From Pseudolysobacter sp. (GTDB lineage Bacteria; Pseudomonadota; Gammaproteobacteria; Xanthomonadales; Rhodanobacteraceae): a DNA stretch of 7,932 nt. The stretch covers positions 1 through 7,932 of the forward strand of contig JANXUW010000064.1 in assembly GCA_025351985.1 (NCBI GenBank). Direction: 5' to 3'. This document shows positions 1 through 5,951 of the stretch, in pieces (within the stretch, counting starts at the first letter, position 1; each line of letters starts with the position of its first letter). The notes under the pieces are model-generated. The model did not search any database, was not told where the DNA came from, and saw only the letters and a list, made by a program, of their open reading frames with translations. The translations under genes and the position numbers were made by a program.

Positions 1-516
1 GTGCTGTTCGTCATGATCGGCATCATGATCTACATCGCGGTGCGCTTCGAGTGGCGCTTCGCCATCGCCGGCGTTGCCAGCGAAATCCACGATACCTTGA
101 TCGTGCTCGGTTTCTACGCGATCACCCAGCACGACTTCGATATCACGGTGTTGGCCTCGGTGCTATCGGTAGTCGGTTATTCGATCAACGATAAAGTGGT
201 GGTGTTCGATCGTGTGCGCGAATTGTTCCGTTCCAGCCGCAAGGCTGAGCCGGTCGAAGTGCTCAACAAGGCGATCAACTCGACCCTGTCGCGTACCATC
301 ATCACCGCCGCATTCACTGGCATCACCATGGTCGCGCTGTATTTCTTCGGCGGCCCGGTCGTGCACGGATTTGCGCTGACGATGATCATCGGTATCGTGG
401 TCGGTACGCTGTCGTCGATCTTCTTCGCCAACCCGATCCTGCTCTGGCTCGGTGTATCGAAACAGGATCTGATGCCAGCCAGCAAAGACAACGCCGAGCT
501 CGCGCGCCGTCCGTAA
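1..516 (+). CDS. secF: Protein translocase subunit SecF, C-terminal part (5' end outside window)
   Basis: SecF works with SecD as the membrane accessory complex of the Sec translocon, using the proton-motive force to help pull exported proteins across the inner membrane. The frame is open from the first base, so the leading GTG is most likely an internal Val codon; the visible 171 residues are about the last half of a roughly 320-residue family member. Hydrophobic segments lie near residues 1-16, 21-41, 48-62, 99-118 and 123-151. The family signatures are visible: IHD at 29-31 in a membrane segment, and GYSINDKVVVFDRVRE at 59-74, where many homologues have NDT rather than NDK. A polar tail follows and the gene ends in TAA. 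secD would be expected just upstream. Identification is firm; only the 5' end is missing. Confidence 0.95.
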   Translation: MLFVMIGIMIYIAVRFEWRFAIAGVASEIHDTLIVLGFYAITQHDFDITVLASVLSVVGYSINDKVVVFDRVRELFRSSRKAEPVEVLNKAINSTLSRTIITAAFTGITMVALYFFGGPVVHGFALTMIIGIVVGTLSSIFFANPILLWLGVSKQDLMPASKDNAELARRP

Positions 517-549
517 AACGGGGGTTCTCGATCTGCTTGTGCGATGCGT

Positions 550-567
550 TACAATAGTTGCGCGCAA
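550..567 (+). promoter_or_regulatory. Candidate -10 box and palindromic operator of the toxin-antitoxin-like operon
   Basis: TACAAT at 550-555 matches the sigma-70 -10 consensus at five of six positions. I see no convincing -35 at the right distance (TTCTCG at 525-530 would need a 19-bp spacer). Three bases downstream is a perfect 10-bp palindrome, TTGCGCGCAA (558-567), sitting where transcription would start. That is a plausible place for an autoregulatory operator, which is common in toxin-antitoxin operons. The -10 call is moderate and the operator role is inference. Confidence 0.4.
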
Positions 568-580
568 GTAGGAGCGGGTA

Positions 581-808
581 ATGGCTACCATAGTAATTGG
601 ACGTCTTGAAACTACCGCGAGAAAAGGCGGCAAGATCAAGCGTGTCCGCGATGCCAGCGGACAGCTGATCACGATACGCACCATCGACGTCGACAGCCGC
701 AGCTTCGGCAGCGAGCTTCGCGATGTCTTTGCCAAGAATGTGAGCAAAGCACGCAAGGACAACAAGGCCACGGTAGGCTTCACTGATCGTGTCCGTCGCA
801 AAGGCTGA
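581..808 (+). CDS. Small basic protein, putative antitoxin partner of the zeta-like toxin
   Basis: I do not recognise this 75-residue family. The ATG at 581 follows a good ribosome binding site (AGGAG at 570-574, six bases away). The N-terminal half looks like beta strands (TIVIGRLE at 3-10, QLITIRTIDVD at 28-38). The C-terminal half is likely helical and charged (SELRDVFAKNVSKARKD, 44-60), ending RVRRKG. By count it has 19 Lys/Arg against 8 Asp/Glu, so it is strongly basic, and it has no cysteine and no signal or membrane segment. The 20-bp overlap with the downstream zeta-like kinase gene implies translational coupling, and this small-gene-first order is usual for antitoxin-toxin pairs. Its basic charge contrasts with the acidic epsilon antitoxin of pSM19035. 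The antitoxin role is inferred from context only; a nucleic-acid-binding repressor role is an alternative. Confidence 0.6.
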   Translation: MATIVIGRLETTARKGGKIKRVRDASGQLITIRTIDVDSRSFGSELRDVFAKNVSKARKDNKATVGFTDRVRRKG

Positions 809-1394
809 TCGACCCGTTCTTTTCATCTTTGCCGGCCCTAACGGGTCTGGCAAAAGCAGTGTTTATACCGACCTCAGCATCGAGGATGTTGGTCACTCCG
901 TCTGGATTATCAATCCCGATCTTCTGACCGCAAGAATCCGCGATGTTGAAGGCTTGGTTTTGCGAGAGGCAAACCTTGCCGCTGTCCAGCGCATTGAGGT
1001 CTGGCTGGATGCATCGCTGGACGCACACCAAACCGTCGGTGTAGAGACCGTTCTGTCCACGCCGAAATATCGGCGTCTGGTAGAGAAGGCCAAACAGCGC
1101 GATTTTGAGTTTCGCCTGATCTATGTCTTGCTCGACTCGCCGCAACGCAATATCGAGCGTGTACGCTTGAGAGTGGCAAAAGGCGGTCATGCCGTGCCCG
1201 AGCACAAAATCATCGAACGCCACGCTAGATCACTCGACCAATTGCCCTGGTTTTTGGAGCATGCAGATCGTGCGTGGATTTATGATAATTCGGGAGCCGC
1301 ACCCAAGCTGATTGCAGAGAAACGCGATAGCGTCATACGCGTCGATGAAAATGCGTTACCCGCTATTATCACAGCAGCGCGTCAAACTCAGTGA
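789..1394 (+). CDS. Zeta-toxin family P-loop kinase (COG4185-like)
   Basis: This 201-residue cytoplasmic protein looks like a short zeta toxin. Characterised zeta/PezT toxins phosphorylate UDP-N-acetylglucosamine and so block cell-wall synthesis. Visible motifs are a Walker A loop GPNGSGKS (16-23), NPD at 42-44 (candidate catalytic Asp), VETVLST at 85-91, and a lid-like RVRLRVAKGGHAVPEHKI (124-141) followed by an RHARSL segment (144-149), matching the GGHxVPE pattern of this class. It is shorter than zeta of pSM19035 (about 287) or PezT (about 253), as is usual for the compact chromosomal class. The start is GTG at 789: the frame is closed by TAG at 774-776 and only a CTG lies between. It overlaps the small upstream gene by 20 bp, with only a weak AGG ahead of it. 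The family call is strong; toxicity and substrate are inferred. All key motifs look intact. Confidence 0.88.
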   Translation: MSVAKADRPVLFIFAGPNGSGKSSVYTDLSIEDVGHSVWIINPDLLTARIRDVEGLVLREANLAAVQRIEVWLDASLDAHQTVGVETVLSTPKYRRLVEKAKQRDFEFRLIYVLLDSPQRNIERVRLRVAKGGHAVPEHKIIERHARSLDQLPWFLEHADRAWIYDNSGAAPKLIAEKRDSVIRVDENALPAIITAARQTQ

Positions 1395-1400
1395 GGGTGT

Positions 1401-1437
1401 CGGTGATGGTGCCGATTGCATCATTACCGATGTTTTT
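1401..1437 (+). terminator. Weak candidate terminator after the zeta-like gene
   Basis: CGGTGATG (1401-1408) can pair with the CATC and ACCG parts of 1419-1429, leaving a three-base bulge, and a run of five T (1433-1437) follows shortly after. It lies in the 45-bp gap between the convergent zeta-like and merR genes. The bulged stem and short T tract make it a marginal call. Confidence 0.3.
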
Positions 1438-1439
1438 GC

Positions 1440-2168
1440 TCAATCCCTCAGCAAACTGATCGCCTTGCTGGCGTACGCCATCAGTGCGGGATCGATGCCG
1501 GTTTTTGCCTGCATCGTAGCGGCGTCTTCCCGAAACATCGTGTTCATCGAACGCTGAATTTCCGCGTTGCCGCCCGTGAACTCGCGCACTAATGTGCGCC
1601 AGCGTCGTGCGAGCAACTGCACTTCCTCGCTGGCCGGGTCTTTCTCCAGCGTGAGCGCGGCCTGCATGCCGGCAATCACGTGCGGCCACGATTGTTCGAC
1701 TGCCTTGATTCGTTCGGGTCCGAGCGTATCGCCGCGTTGTTTGATCGTTTCCAACTGTTCGTGCGTAAAATATTTTTCCATGATCGTACTGGCCTCGATG
1801 CTGTTGAGCAGGGTTTCGCTATCGATCGTCTCGCCATTGATCGCCTGTTGCGCGATGCGCTCCAGACGACGCAGAAGTTCCTGCTGGCGGACGACCACTT
1901 CCCGCAATCGGTCGACCTGACGCGCAAGCGCCTCGGCTAACGAGGGCGCTTCGACATCGAGGCAAGCGAGGATTTCCTTAAGCGAAAATCCAAGCATTTT
2001 CAGCGATACGATGTGTTGCAGACGCAACAGTTCATACGATCCGTACAGGCGATAACCGGCGCCGCTGCGAGCCGCGGGATTGAGCAATCCCTTGGCTTCG
2101 TAATGGTGCAGCGTGCGCACGGTCAGGCCGGTGCGTCGGGCGATCTGGCTGACGGTGTACAACGTCAT
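1440..2168 (-). CDS. MerR-family regulator with TipAS-like ligand domain
   Basis: This 242-residue activator/repressor has an N-terminal winged helix-turn-helix typical of MerR (TVSQIARRTGLTVRTLHHYE, 5-24; GYRLY, 38-42). A long dimerisation helix follows near 75-110, then a helical TipAS-type domain (about 125-240) in the region where TipA-class proteins bind peptide antibiotics or other hydrophobic ligands. Only one cysteine (C69) is present and no C-terminal metal-binding Cys loop, so it is unlikely to be a CueR-like copper sensor. An in-frame ATG ten codons upstream (2198) also exists, but it falls inside the likely -10 box of the gene's own promoter, so I chose 2168, where the conserved HTH begins at once and GGAAAC lies about six bases ahead. 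It lies 3' of the oxidase gene in the same orientation and converges on the zeta-like gene. Its targets are unknown; autoregulation is likely. Confidence 0.88.
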   Translation of the reverse strand: MTLYTVSQIARRTGLTVRTLHHYEAKGLLNPAARSGAGYRLYGSYELLRLQHIVSLKMLGFSLKEILACLDVEAPSLAEALARQVDRLREVVVRQQELLRRLERIAQQAINGETIDSETLLNSIEASTIMEKYFTHEQLETIKQRGDTLGPERIKAVEQSWPHVIAGMQAALTLEKDPASEEVQLLARRWRTLVREFTGGNAEIQRSMNTMFREDAATMQAKTGIDPALMAYASKAISLLRD

Positions 2169-2196
2169 CGTGCTGTTTCCGGTTGCGGGCAGCGCC

Positions 2197-2227
2197 ATGC
2201 TGCGGCCTGACGTTGCGTGAGGGTCAA
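2197..2227 (-). promoter_or_regulatory. MerR-type promoter with central dyad, upstream of merR
   Basis: On the minus strand a -35 box TTGACC (2222-2227) and a weak -10 CAGCAT (2197-2202) are separated by 19 bp, the long spacer characteristic of MerR-activated promoters. A 17-bp near-perfect inverted repeat, CCTCACG-CAA-CGTCAGG (2206-2222), fills most of the spacer; six of seven positions per arm match. The geometry suggests autoregulation by the MerR protein. Transcription would start around 2190, giving a short leader before the ATG at 2168. The dyad and -35 are clear; the -10 is poor. Confidence 0.55.
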
Positions 2228-2320
2228 GCGCTATTTTGCTGGATCACCGAATAATACGCGCCATTCGTTATCACCCAAGCCGAGATGCCAAACCCGCAGA
2301 CATCCGCCTAACCCTGATGG

Positions 2321-3937
2321 TCAGGATACGTCAGCAACCGGCGTCGCAATCACATTGAACGGCCGCATCATTTCGTTGTCCTCGTGTTCGAGGATATGAC
2401 AGTGCCAGACATACCGACCTGTGTAACCCTCGAATTTCGCGATGATGCGCGTGACCATGCCGGGATCGGCACGCACGGTGTCTTTCCAGCCGGCTTCGTT
2501 GGCTTCGGGCGGAATTGCCGGGCCGGTGTAGCGCATGATTTTTTTTGTCTGGTACAGAAACGTATCGAAACGGCGGCGATCGAGAATCTGGAAACGCACG
2601 AGATGCAGATGCATCGCGTGCGAGTCGTCGGTGAGGTTGATCAGGTTCCAGGTTTCGATCGTGTCGATTACCGGATCCTCGGTCACCGGCATGCACCAAT
2701 GCTTGCCATTGAGCGATAGCGACACCGGATCGCTGACCAGGTCGTCGATTTCTTCAAGCGTGAGATCGCGCGTTTTTACCGAGGCCGATTCGGCCAGCTT
2801 CGGCACCGCTCGCAATAACGCCGGCAGTACGTTGGTATCTTTCACGGCGGCTTTGCTGACGCGAAATTGCAGCAGCGGCAGCACGTCGTTTTTCAGTACG
2901 ATCTGTGTACCGCCGTGCGCGGAAAAATCGACGATCAAATCCGCGCGTTCGCCCGGCGCGAGCGACAACATTTTTACTGGCACGGGCGCCGGCAACAAAC
3001 CTTGATCGCAGCCGATCTGCTGCAATGGCTGGCCGTTATCGAGCGACAAATGGAAATAACGCGCATTCGCGCAATTCACGATACGCAGCCGATATTTGCG
3101 TGGGGTCACGTCGTGGTACGGAAACAGTTTGCCGTTCACCAATGTGGCATTGGCGAACAGCTCGGGAATCCACGGCGACTTCGCATCCGCAGATACCGGG
3201 TAATGCAATTGTCCTTGTAGATCGAACATGCGATCGCACAATAGCAGTGGAATTTCGCATTCATCGCGCGGCAGGTTGAGCGCGTCCTCGATCGCGTCGC
3301 GGATCAGGAACGTGCCGAACAAACCGGCATAGACGTTCAGGCGATTAATGCCGAGCGCGTGGTCGTGATACCACAGCGTGGTGGCGTCCTGCGCATTCGG
3401 ATAGTGGTATAGCGCGGACTTGCCCGGTATGAACCACAGCTCGGGATAACCGTCGCTCTCGGGCGGCACGCGTGCGCCGTGCACATGCGCAACGGTGCGC
3501 ACTTCCGGCAGCTCGGCTTCGGCACCGTGGATGCTGTGATCGATCGGCAGGAAATGCTGTTGCGGCAGGTTGTTGATCCAGTCCACCAGCAGGCCTTCGC
3601 CGCTGCGTGTCTCGATCGTTGGGCCGGGCATACTGCCGCCGTAACCCCAGCAACGTGTGGGTTTCAGATCGCGATGTACTTGCGTTTCGAGCGCGCGCAT
3701 TTCCATGCGGTAATACGGAATCTGCAGCGCGGCGTAGGTCGGGCTCGCACGCATTCCGGCACGGCGTGCGATCGCAGGAATCGGCAGCGCATCGACGAAC
3801 AGTTTGAGATTTTTCGGATCGAGCACCGCGACTTCGCGAGCAGTCAGCGGAGCGCGTGCACGACTCAAATTGCCGAATGCAAATGCACTGGCGACAAGGC
3901 TGCTGGACTGGAGAAATCGGCGACGCGTGATGATCAC
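2321..3937 (-). CDS. Tat-exported CotA-like multicopper oxidase
   Basis: This 538-residue three-domain cupredoxin oxidase couples one-electron oxidation of phenolics, bilirubin-like pigments or metal ions to reduction of oxygen to water in the periplasm. The N-terminus has a twin-arginine signal (TRRRFLQ, 4-10), a hydrophobic stretch and a possible cleavage site after ARA (27-29). All four copper-ligand motifs are intact: HVHG (151-154), WYHDH (189-193), HAMHLH (440-445) and HCHILEHEDNEMM (512-524). In the last, C513, H518 and M523 correspond to the type-1 copper ligands C492, H497 and M502 of Bacillus CotA. The segments RLNVYAGLFG and YTGPAIPP...GWKDT also resemble CotA/bilirubin oxidase. 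There is no Met-rich loop like that of CueO. Start is GTG at 3937, chosen because the Tat motif follows immediately; no clear Shine-Dalgarno is visible. The physiological substrate cannot be told from sequence. Confidence 0.93.
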   Translation of the reverse strand: MIITRRRFLQSSSLVASAFAFGNLSRARAPLTAREVAVLDPKNLKLFVDALPIPAIARRAGMRASPTYAALQIPYYRMEMRALETQVHRDLKPTRCWGYGGSMPGPTIETRSGEGLLVDWINNLPQQHFLPIDHSIHGAEAELPEVRTVAHVHGARVPPESDGYPELWFIPGKSALYHYPNAQDATTLWYHDHALGINRLNVYAGLFGTFLIRDAIEDALNLPRDECEIPLLLCDRMFDLQGQLHYPVSADAKSPWIPELFANATLVNGKLFPYHDVTPRKYRLRIVNCANARYFHLSLDNGQPLQQIGCDQGLLPAPVPVKMLSLAPGERADLIVDFSAHGGTQIVLKNDVLPLLQFRVSKAAVKDTNVLPALLRAVPKLAESASVKTRDLTLEEIDDLVSDPVSLSLNGKHWCMPVTEDPVIDTIETWNLINLTDDSHAMHLHLVRFQILDRRRFDTFLYQTKKIMRYTGPAIPPEANEAGWKDTVRADPGMVTRIIAKFEGYTGRYVWHCHILEHEDNEMMRPFNVIATPVADVS

Positions 3938-3961
3938 TGGGTGCGATGGTTTGGTGAGAGG

Positions 3962-3990
3962 GTTATGCGCGACTCGATTCCAGAGGGCAA
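3962..3990 (-). promoter_or_regulatory. Candidate sigma-70 promoter of the multicopper oxidase gene
   Basis: On the minus strand TTGCCC (3985-3990) and CATAAC (3962-3967) each match the -35 and -10 consensus at four of six positions, with an ideal 17-bp spacer (3968-3984). Transcription would start near 3955, about 18 bases before the GTG. The -35 shares its first two bases with the T tract of the upstream gene's terminator. The call rests on consensus matching only. Confidence 0.35.
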
Positions 3991-4028
3991 AAAAAACTCG
4001 TCATTCCAACGAAGGCCGGAATGACGAG
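3989..4028 (-). terminator. Intrinsic terminator of the phospholipase C-like gene
   Basis: Read on the minus strand, a perfect 11-bp stem CTCGTCATTCC / GGAATGACGAG (4018-4028 with 3997-4007) encloses a 10-base loop and is followed directly by eight T (3996-3989). This is a textbook Rho-independent terminator placed about 70 bp after the stop codon of the upstream phosphoesterase gene. The stem core GTCATTCC...GGAATGAC resembles dispersed palindromes known from many proteobacterial genomes, so it may be a repeat-family member used as a terminator. Confidence 0.85.
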
Positions 4029-4034
4029 CTGGAG

Positions 4035-4098
4035 GCTGTGAAATCGCGTGACGCTGTAGAAAATCCGATCCACTGCAGCGTCACGCAAGTGACACAGC
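4035..4098 (-). repeat. Nested inverted repeat in the 3' UTR of the phospholipase C-like gene
   Basis: GCGTGACGCTG (4046-4056) pairs perfectly with CAGCGTCACGC (4076-4086) across a 19-base loop. An outer pair, GCTGTG (4035-4040) with CACAGC (4093-4098), extends the structure across a small internal loop. The 64-base element abuts the TAA stop codon (4099-4101) exactly and precedes the separate T-tailed terminator. It has no T tract of its own. It could stabilise the mRNA 3' end, or be a palindromic repeat; its function is unknown. Confidence 0.75.
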
Positions 4099-5757
4099 TT
4101 ATTGCGCTACTGCCACCGGCTTGCCGATATTCTGCAGAATACGCGGCGGTTGGCCGGTGATATCCAGCAGCAGTTTCGGATTCGGCGTGGTCTTGCTGAA
4201 ATCCAGCATGTTGTCGATCGGGTTGGCAATGCTGTCGAACGAACCTTGCCCGAGGCGTTGACCACCGAGCCAGTTGTCCTCGACAAAACGCAGGATCGAC
4301 GTCTGGTCGGTGACCGTGTGATCGACGTAGTTGCTCTTCGACCACGGCGAGACCACCAGCAGCGGCAGGCGCGGACCGTAGCCGCAGCGTCCCTGTGCGT
4401 GCGTTACGCCCGTCTGAACGCCGGGCAGGGCGGTCAGGCCGTTGCCGCACGCATTCGCGCCGGTCAAGGCATCGTCCAGGCCGCTGGACTGGTTCACGAT
4501 CGGCGGCATCTGGTGGTCGTACCAGCCATCCGAATCGTCATACGCGATCACCACGAGCGTATCGCGCCATTCCGGCAACGATTGCAGATAGTTCAACACA
4601 TGCACGACGAACTGCTGCTCGTCGATCGGATCGGAATATCCGGCATGGCCATCCTGATAACCGGGCGCTTTCAGATAACTCACGGCGGGCAGATTGCTGG
4701 CACCGGCGGCGACAAAAAAATCATTGATGTCGTACTGATGATTGGCGGCGTCGCCGGCGTGCCCGATCGTATTTTGCGAGGTCGGCCGCGCATGCGTCGG
4801 ATTGGCCGTCGAGGCGTAATACTGGAACGGCTGATGATGCGGGATGTAGTCTTTTTTCTTGACGTTGGTCACGGACGACGTGGTGCTGCGGCTGCAGCCC
4901 GTGGTGCCGTTGCTGTTGGTCACGCCGAGATCAAATCCGCCCGAGAAAAATCCCCAGGTCACGCCCGCGGCATTCAAGGCATCGCCGATATTCTTGCCGC
5001 CCATCGTCACCTGATTTGCGGTCGGTGGCGAGCACACGTCGCCGATCGGATCGGGATCGGCGATGACGGTCAGGCCGCCATGGCCGTCATCGGTTTCGTC
5101 GCCGGTGCCGTTGAGATTGGCGATGACACCATTGGTCTGACCGGAAATCAGATTCAGCGCGCCCGGTGTGGACGGTCCGAAGCCGGTATTGTACGAGTTG
5201 TCGCTCATCGCGAAATATTGCGCGTAGTTCCACAGCGCAGTAACCGTATTGCCATCGTAATAACCCATCACGAGGCCGCTGGTGGTGAATATCGCCGGCG
5301 AATTCGCTGGCGCCGGCGCGCCCGACGCGGTGCCGCCCGCGCCGGTAAAGGCCGGATACAAATCGACCATGCCGAAATGCAGCGCTTGTTGCTCCGGCGT
5401 GTAGTCGTGATCCTGATCCGCGGTCGATGCCTGCGCCGGTGAAAGGCGGAATGGATTGGTGGCGCCGTCGGCGTTGGCCGTGTTCAGGGCGGTCGGATTG
5501 TTGGTCAGCAAAGTTCCGCTGAGGCCGTTGACGGTGGGCGTATTGCCGAGCGCATGGAACGGCGGTTCGCCCGCCAGATTCGCTGCGTGCGGATAGGTGC
5601 CGAAGTAATGATCGAAGGAAACGTTTTCCTGGAAGATCACGACGATGTGTTTGATCGGCGTGCTCGTCGGCGTGGACTGCGCCGTGTCGGCCAATGCACC
5701 GATCTGGAACAGACTGCCGATCGCCAGTGCAATCGATACCGCTAATTTCTTACGCAT
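4099..5757 (-). CDS. Secreted phosphoesterase, phospholipase C / acid phosphatase AcpA family
   Basis: This 552-residue precursor belongs to the alkaline-phosphatase-like phosphoesterase family that includes bacterial phospholipases C and Francisella AcpA, which release phosphate or phospho-headgroups outside the cytoplasm. It has a Sec signal peptide (KK, hydrophobic core 5-20, likely cut after ALA at 21-23). The metal-site motif HIVVIFQENVSFDHYFG (37-53) has E44-N45 in the position of E43-N44 of AcpA. GPSTP (194-198) holds the likely nucleophile, YDDSDGWYDH (406-415) supplies the Asp pair, and GPRLPLLVVSPWSK (461-474) is conserved in the family. No twin-arginine motif is present, unlike Pseudomonas PlcH, and no extra C-terminal domain. 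A GTG start 15 codons upstream (5802) is possible, but ATG 5757 places the signal peptide correctly and follows GGGG nine to twelve bases ahead. Phospholipase versus general phosphatase cannot be decided here. Confidence 0.9.
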   Translation of the reverse strand: MRKKLAVSIALAIGSLFQIGALADTAQSTPTSTPIKHIVVIFQENVSFDHYFGTYPHAANLAGEPPFHALGNTPTVNGLSGTLLTNNPTALNTANADGATNPFRLSPAQASTADQDHDYTPEQQALHFGMVDLYPAFTGAGGTASGAPAPANSPAIFTTSGLVMGYYDGNTVTALWNYAQYFAMSDNSYNTGFGPSTPGALNLISGQTNGVIANLNGTGDETDDGHGGLTVIADPDPIGDVCSPPTANQVTMGGKNIGDALNAAGVTWGFFSGGFDLGVTNSNGTTGCSRSTTSSVTNVKKKDYIPHHQPFQYYASTANPTHARPTSQNTIGHAGDAANHQYDINDFFVAAGASNLPAVSYLKAPGYQDGHAGYSDPIDEQQFVVHVLNYLQSLPEWRDTLVVIAYDDSDGWYDHQMPPIVNQSSGLDDALTGANACGNGLTALPGVQTGVTHAQGRCGYGPRLPLLVVSPWSKSNYVDHTVTDQTSILRFVEDNWLGGQRLGQGSFDSIANPIDNMLDFSKTTPNPKLLLDITGQPPRILQNIGKPVAVAQ

Positions 5758-5951
5758 AAATACAACCCCGCGCGATGGAATAAAATGGCGAGTGCCGCGC
5801 ACGACACTTCGCCTTCTAAACTAGACGCGGGATATTTCTCTAGCGTGAAACTGGGATTACATTCGTCGAGAAAATACTGAAACGGATTTAATTTCCGCGA
5901 CAATATTTGTTGCCGAAAACACGATCGGCATCGGTACTGAATTTGCGTCGA
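5758..5951. promoter_or_regulatory. Intergenic region with candidate promoter and hairpins before the phosphoesterase gene
   Basis: This 194-bp, relatively AT-rich gap separates the suhB stop from the phosphoesterase start on the minus strand. A TGTAAT -10-like box (5856-5861, minus strand) matches five of six positions but has no good -35. A CTAGA/TCTAG inverted pair (5821-5825 and 5839-5843) could be an operator. A TGCCGA/TCGGCA hairpin (5911-5916 and 5925-5930) lies 22 bp after suhB but lacks a T tract, so it is at best a weak terminator. I see no clear PhoB box. Confidence 0.3.

Noticed and set aside
163..801. 212-codon open frame on the minus strand
   Set aside because: It lies antisense to secF and the small toxin partner, has no family features and no matching ribosome binding site.
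1434..1454. TTTGCT/AGCAAA hairpin at the merR 3' end as a terminator
   Set aside because: On the merR strand it is followed by A residues rather than T, and the stem is short and AT-rich.
2313..2325. CCTGA-TGG-TCAGG hairpin at the oxidase stop codon as a terminator
   Set aside because: The stem is only five base pairs and no T tract follows on the minus strand.
4102..5442. Long 446-codon open frame on the plus strand
   Set aside because: It is antisense to the phosphoesterase gene, whose motifs are clear; the translated product is Arg/Ile/Val-rich without recognisable domains, as expected for a shadow frame in GC-rich coding DNA.
5758..5802. GTG start adding 15 residues to the phosphoesterase
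   Set aside because: It would bury the Sec signal peptide behind a charged extension; ATG 5757 has a usable ribosome binding site and standard signal-peptide position.
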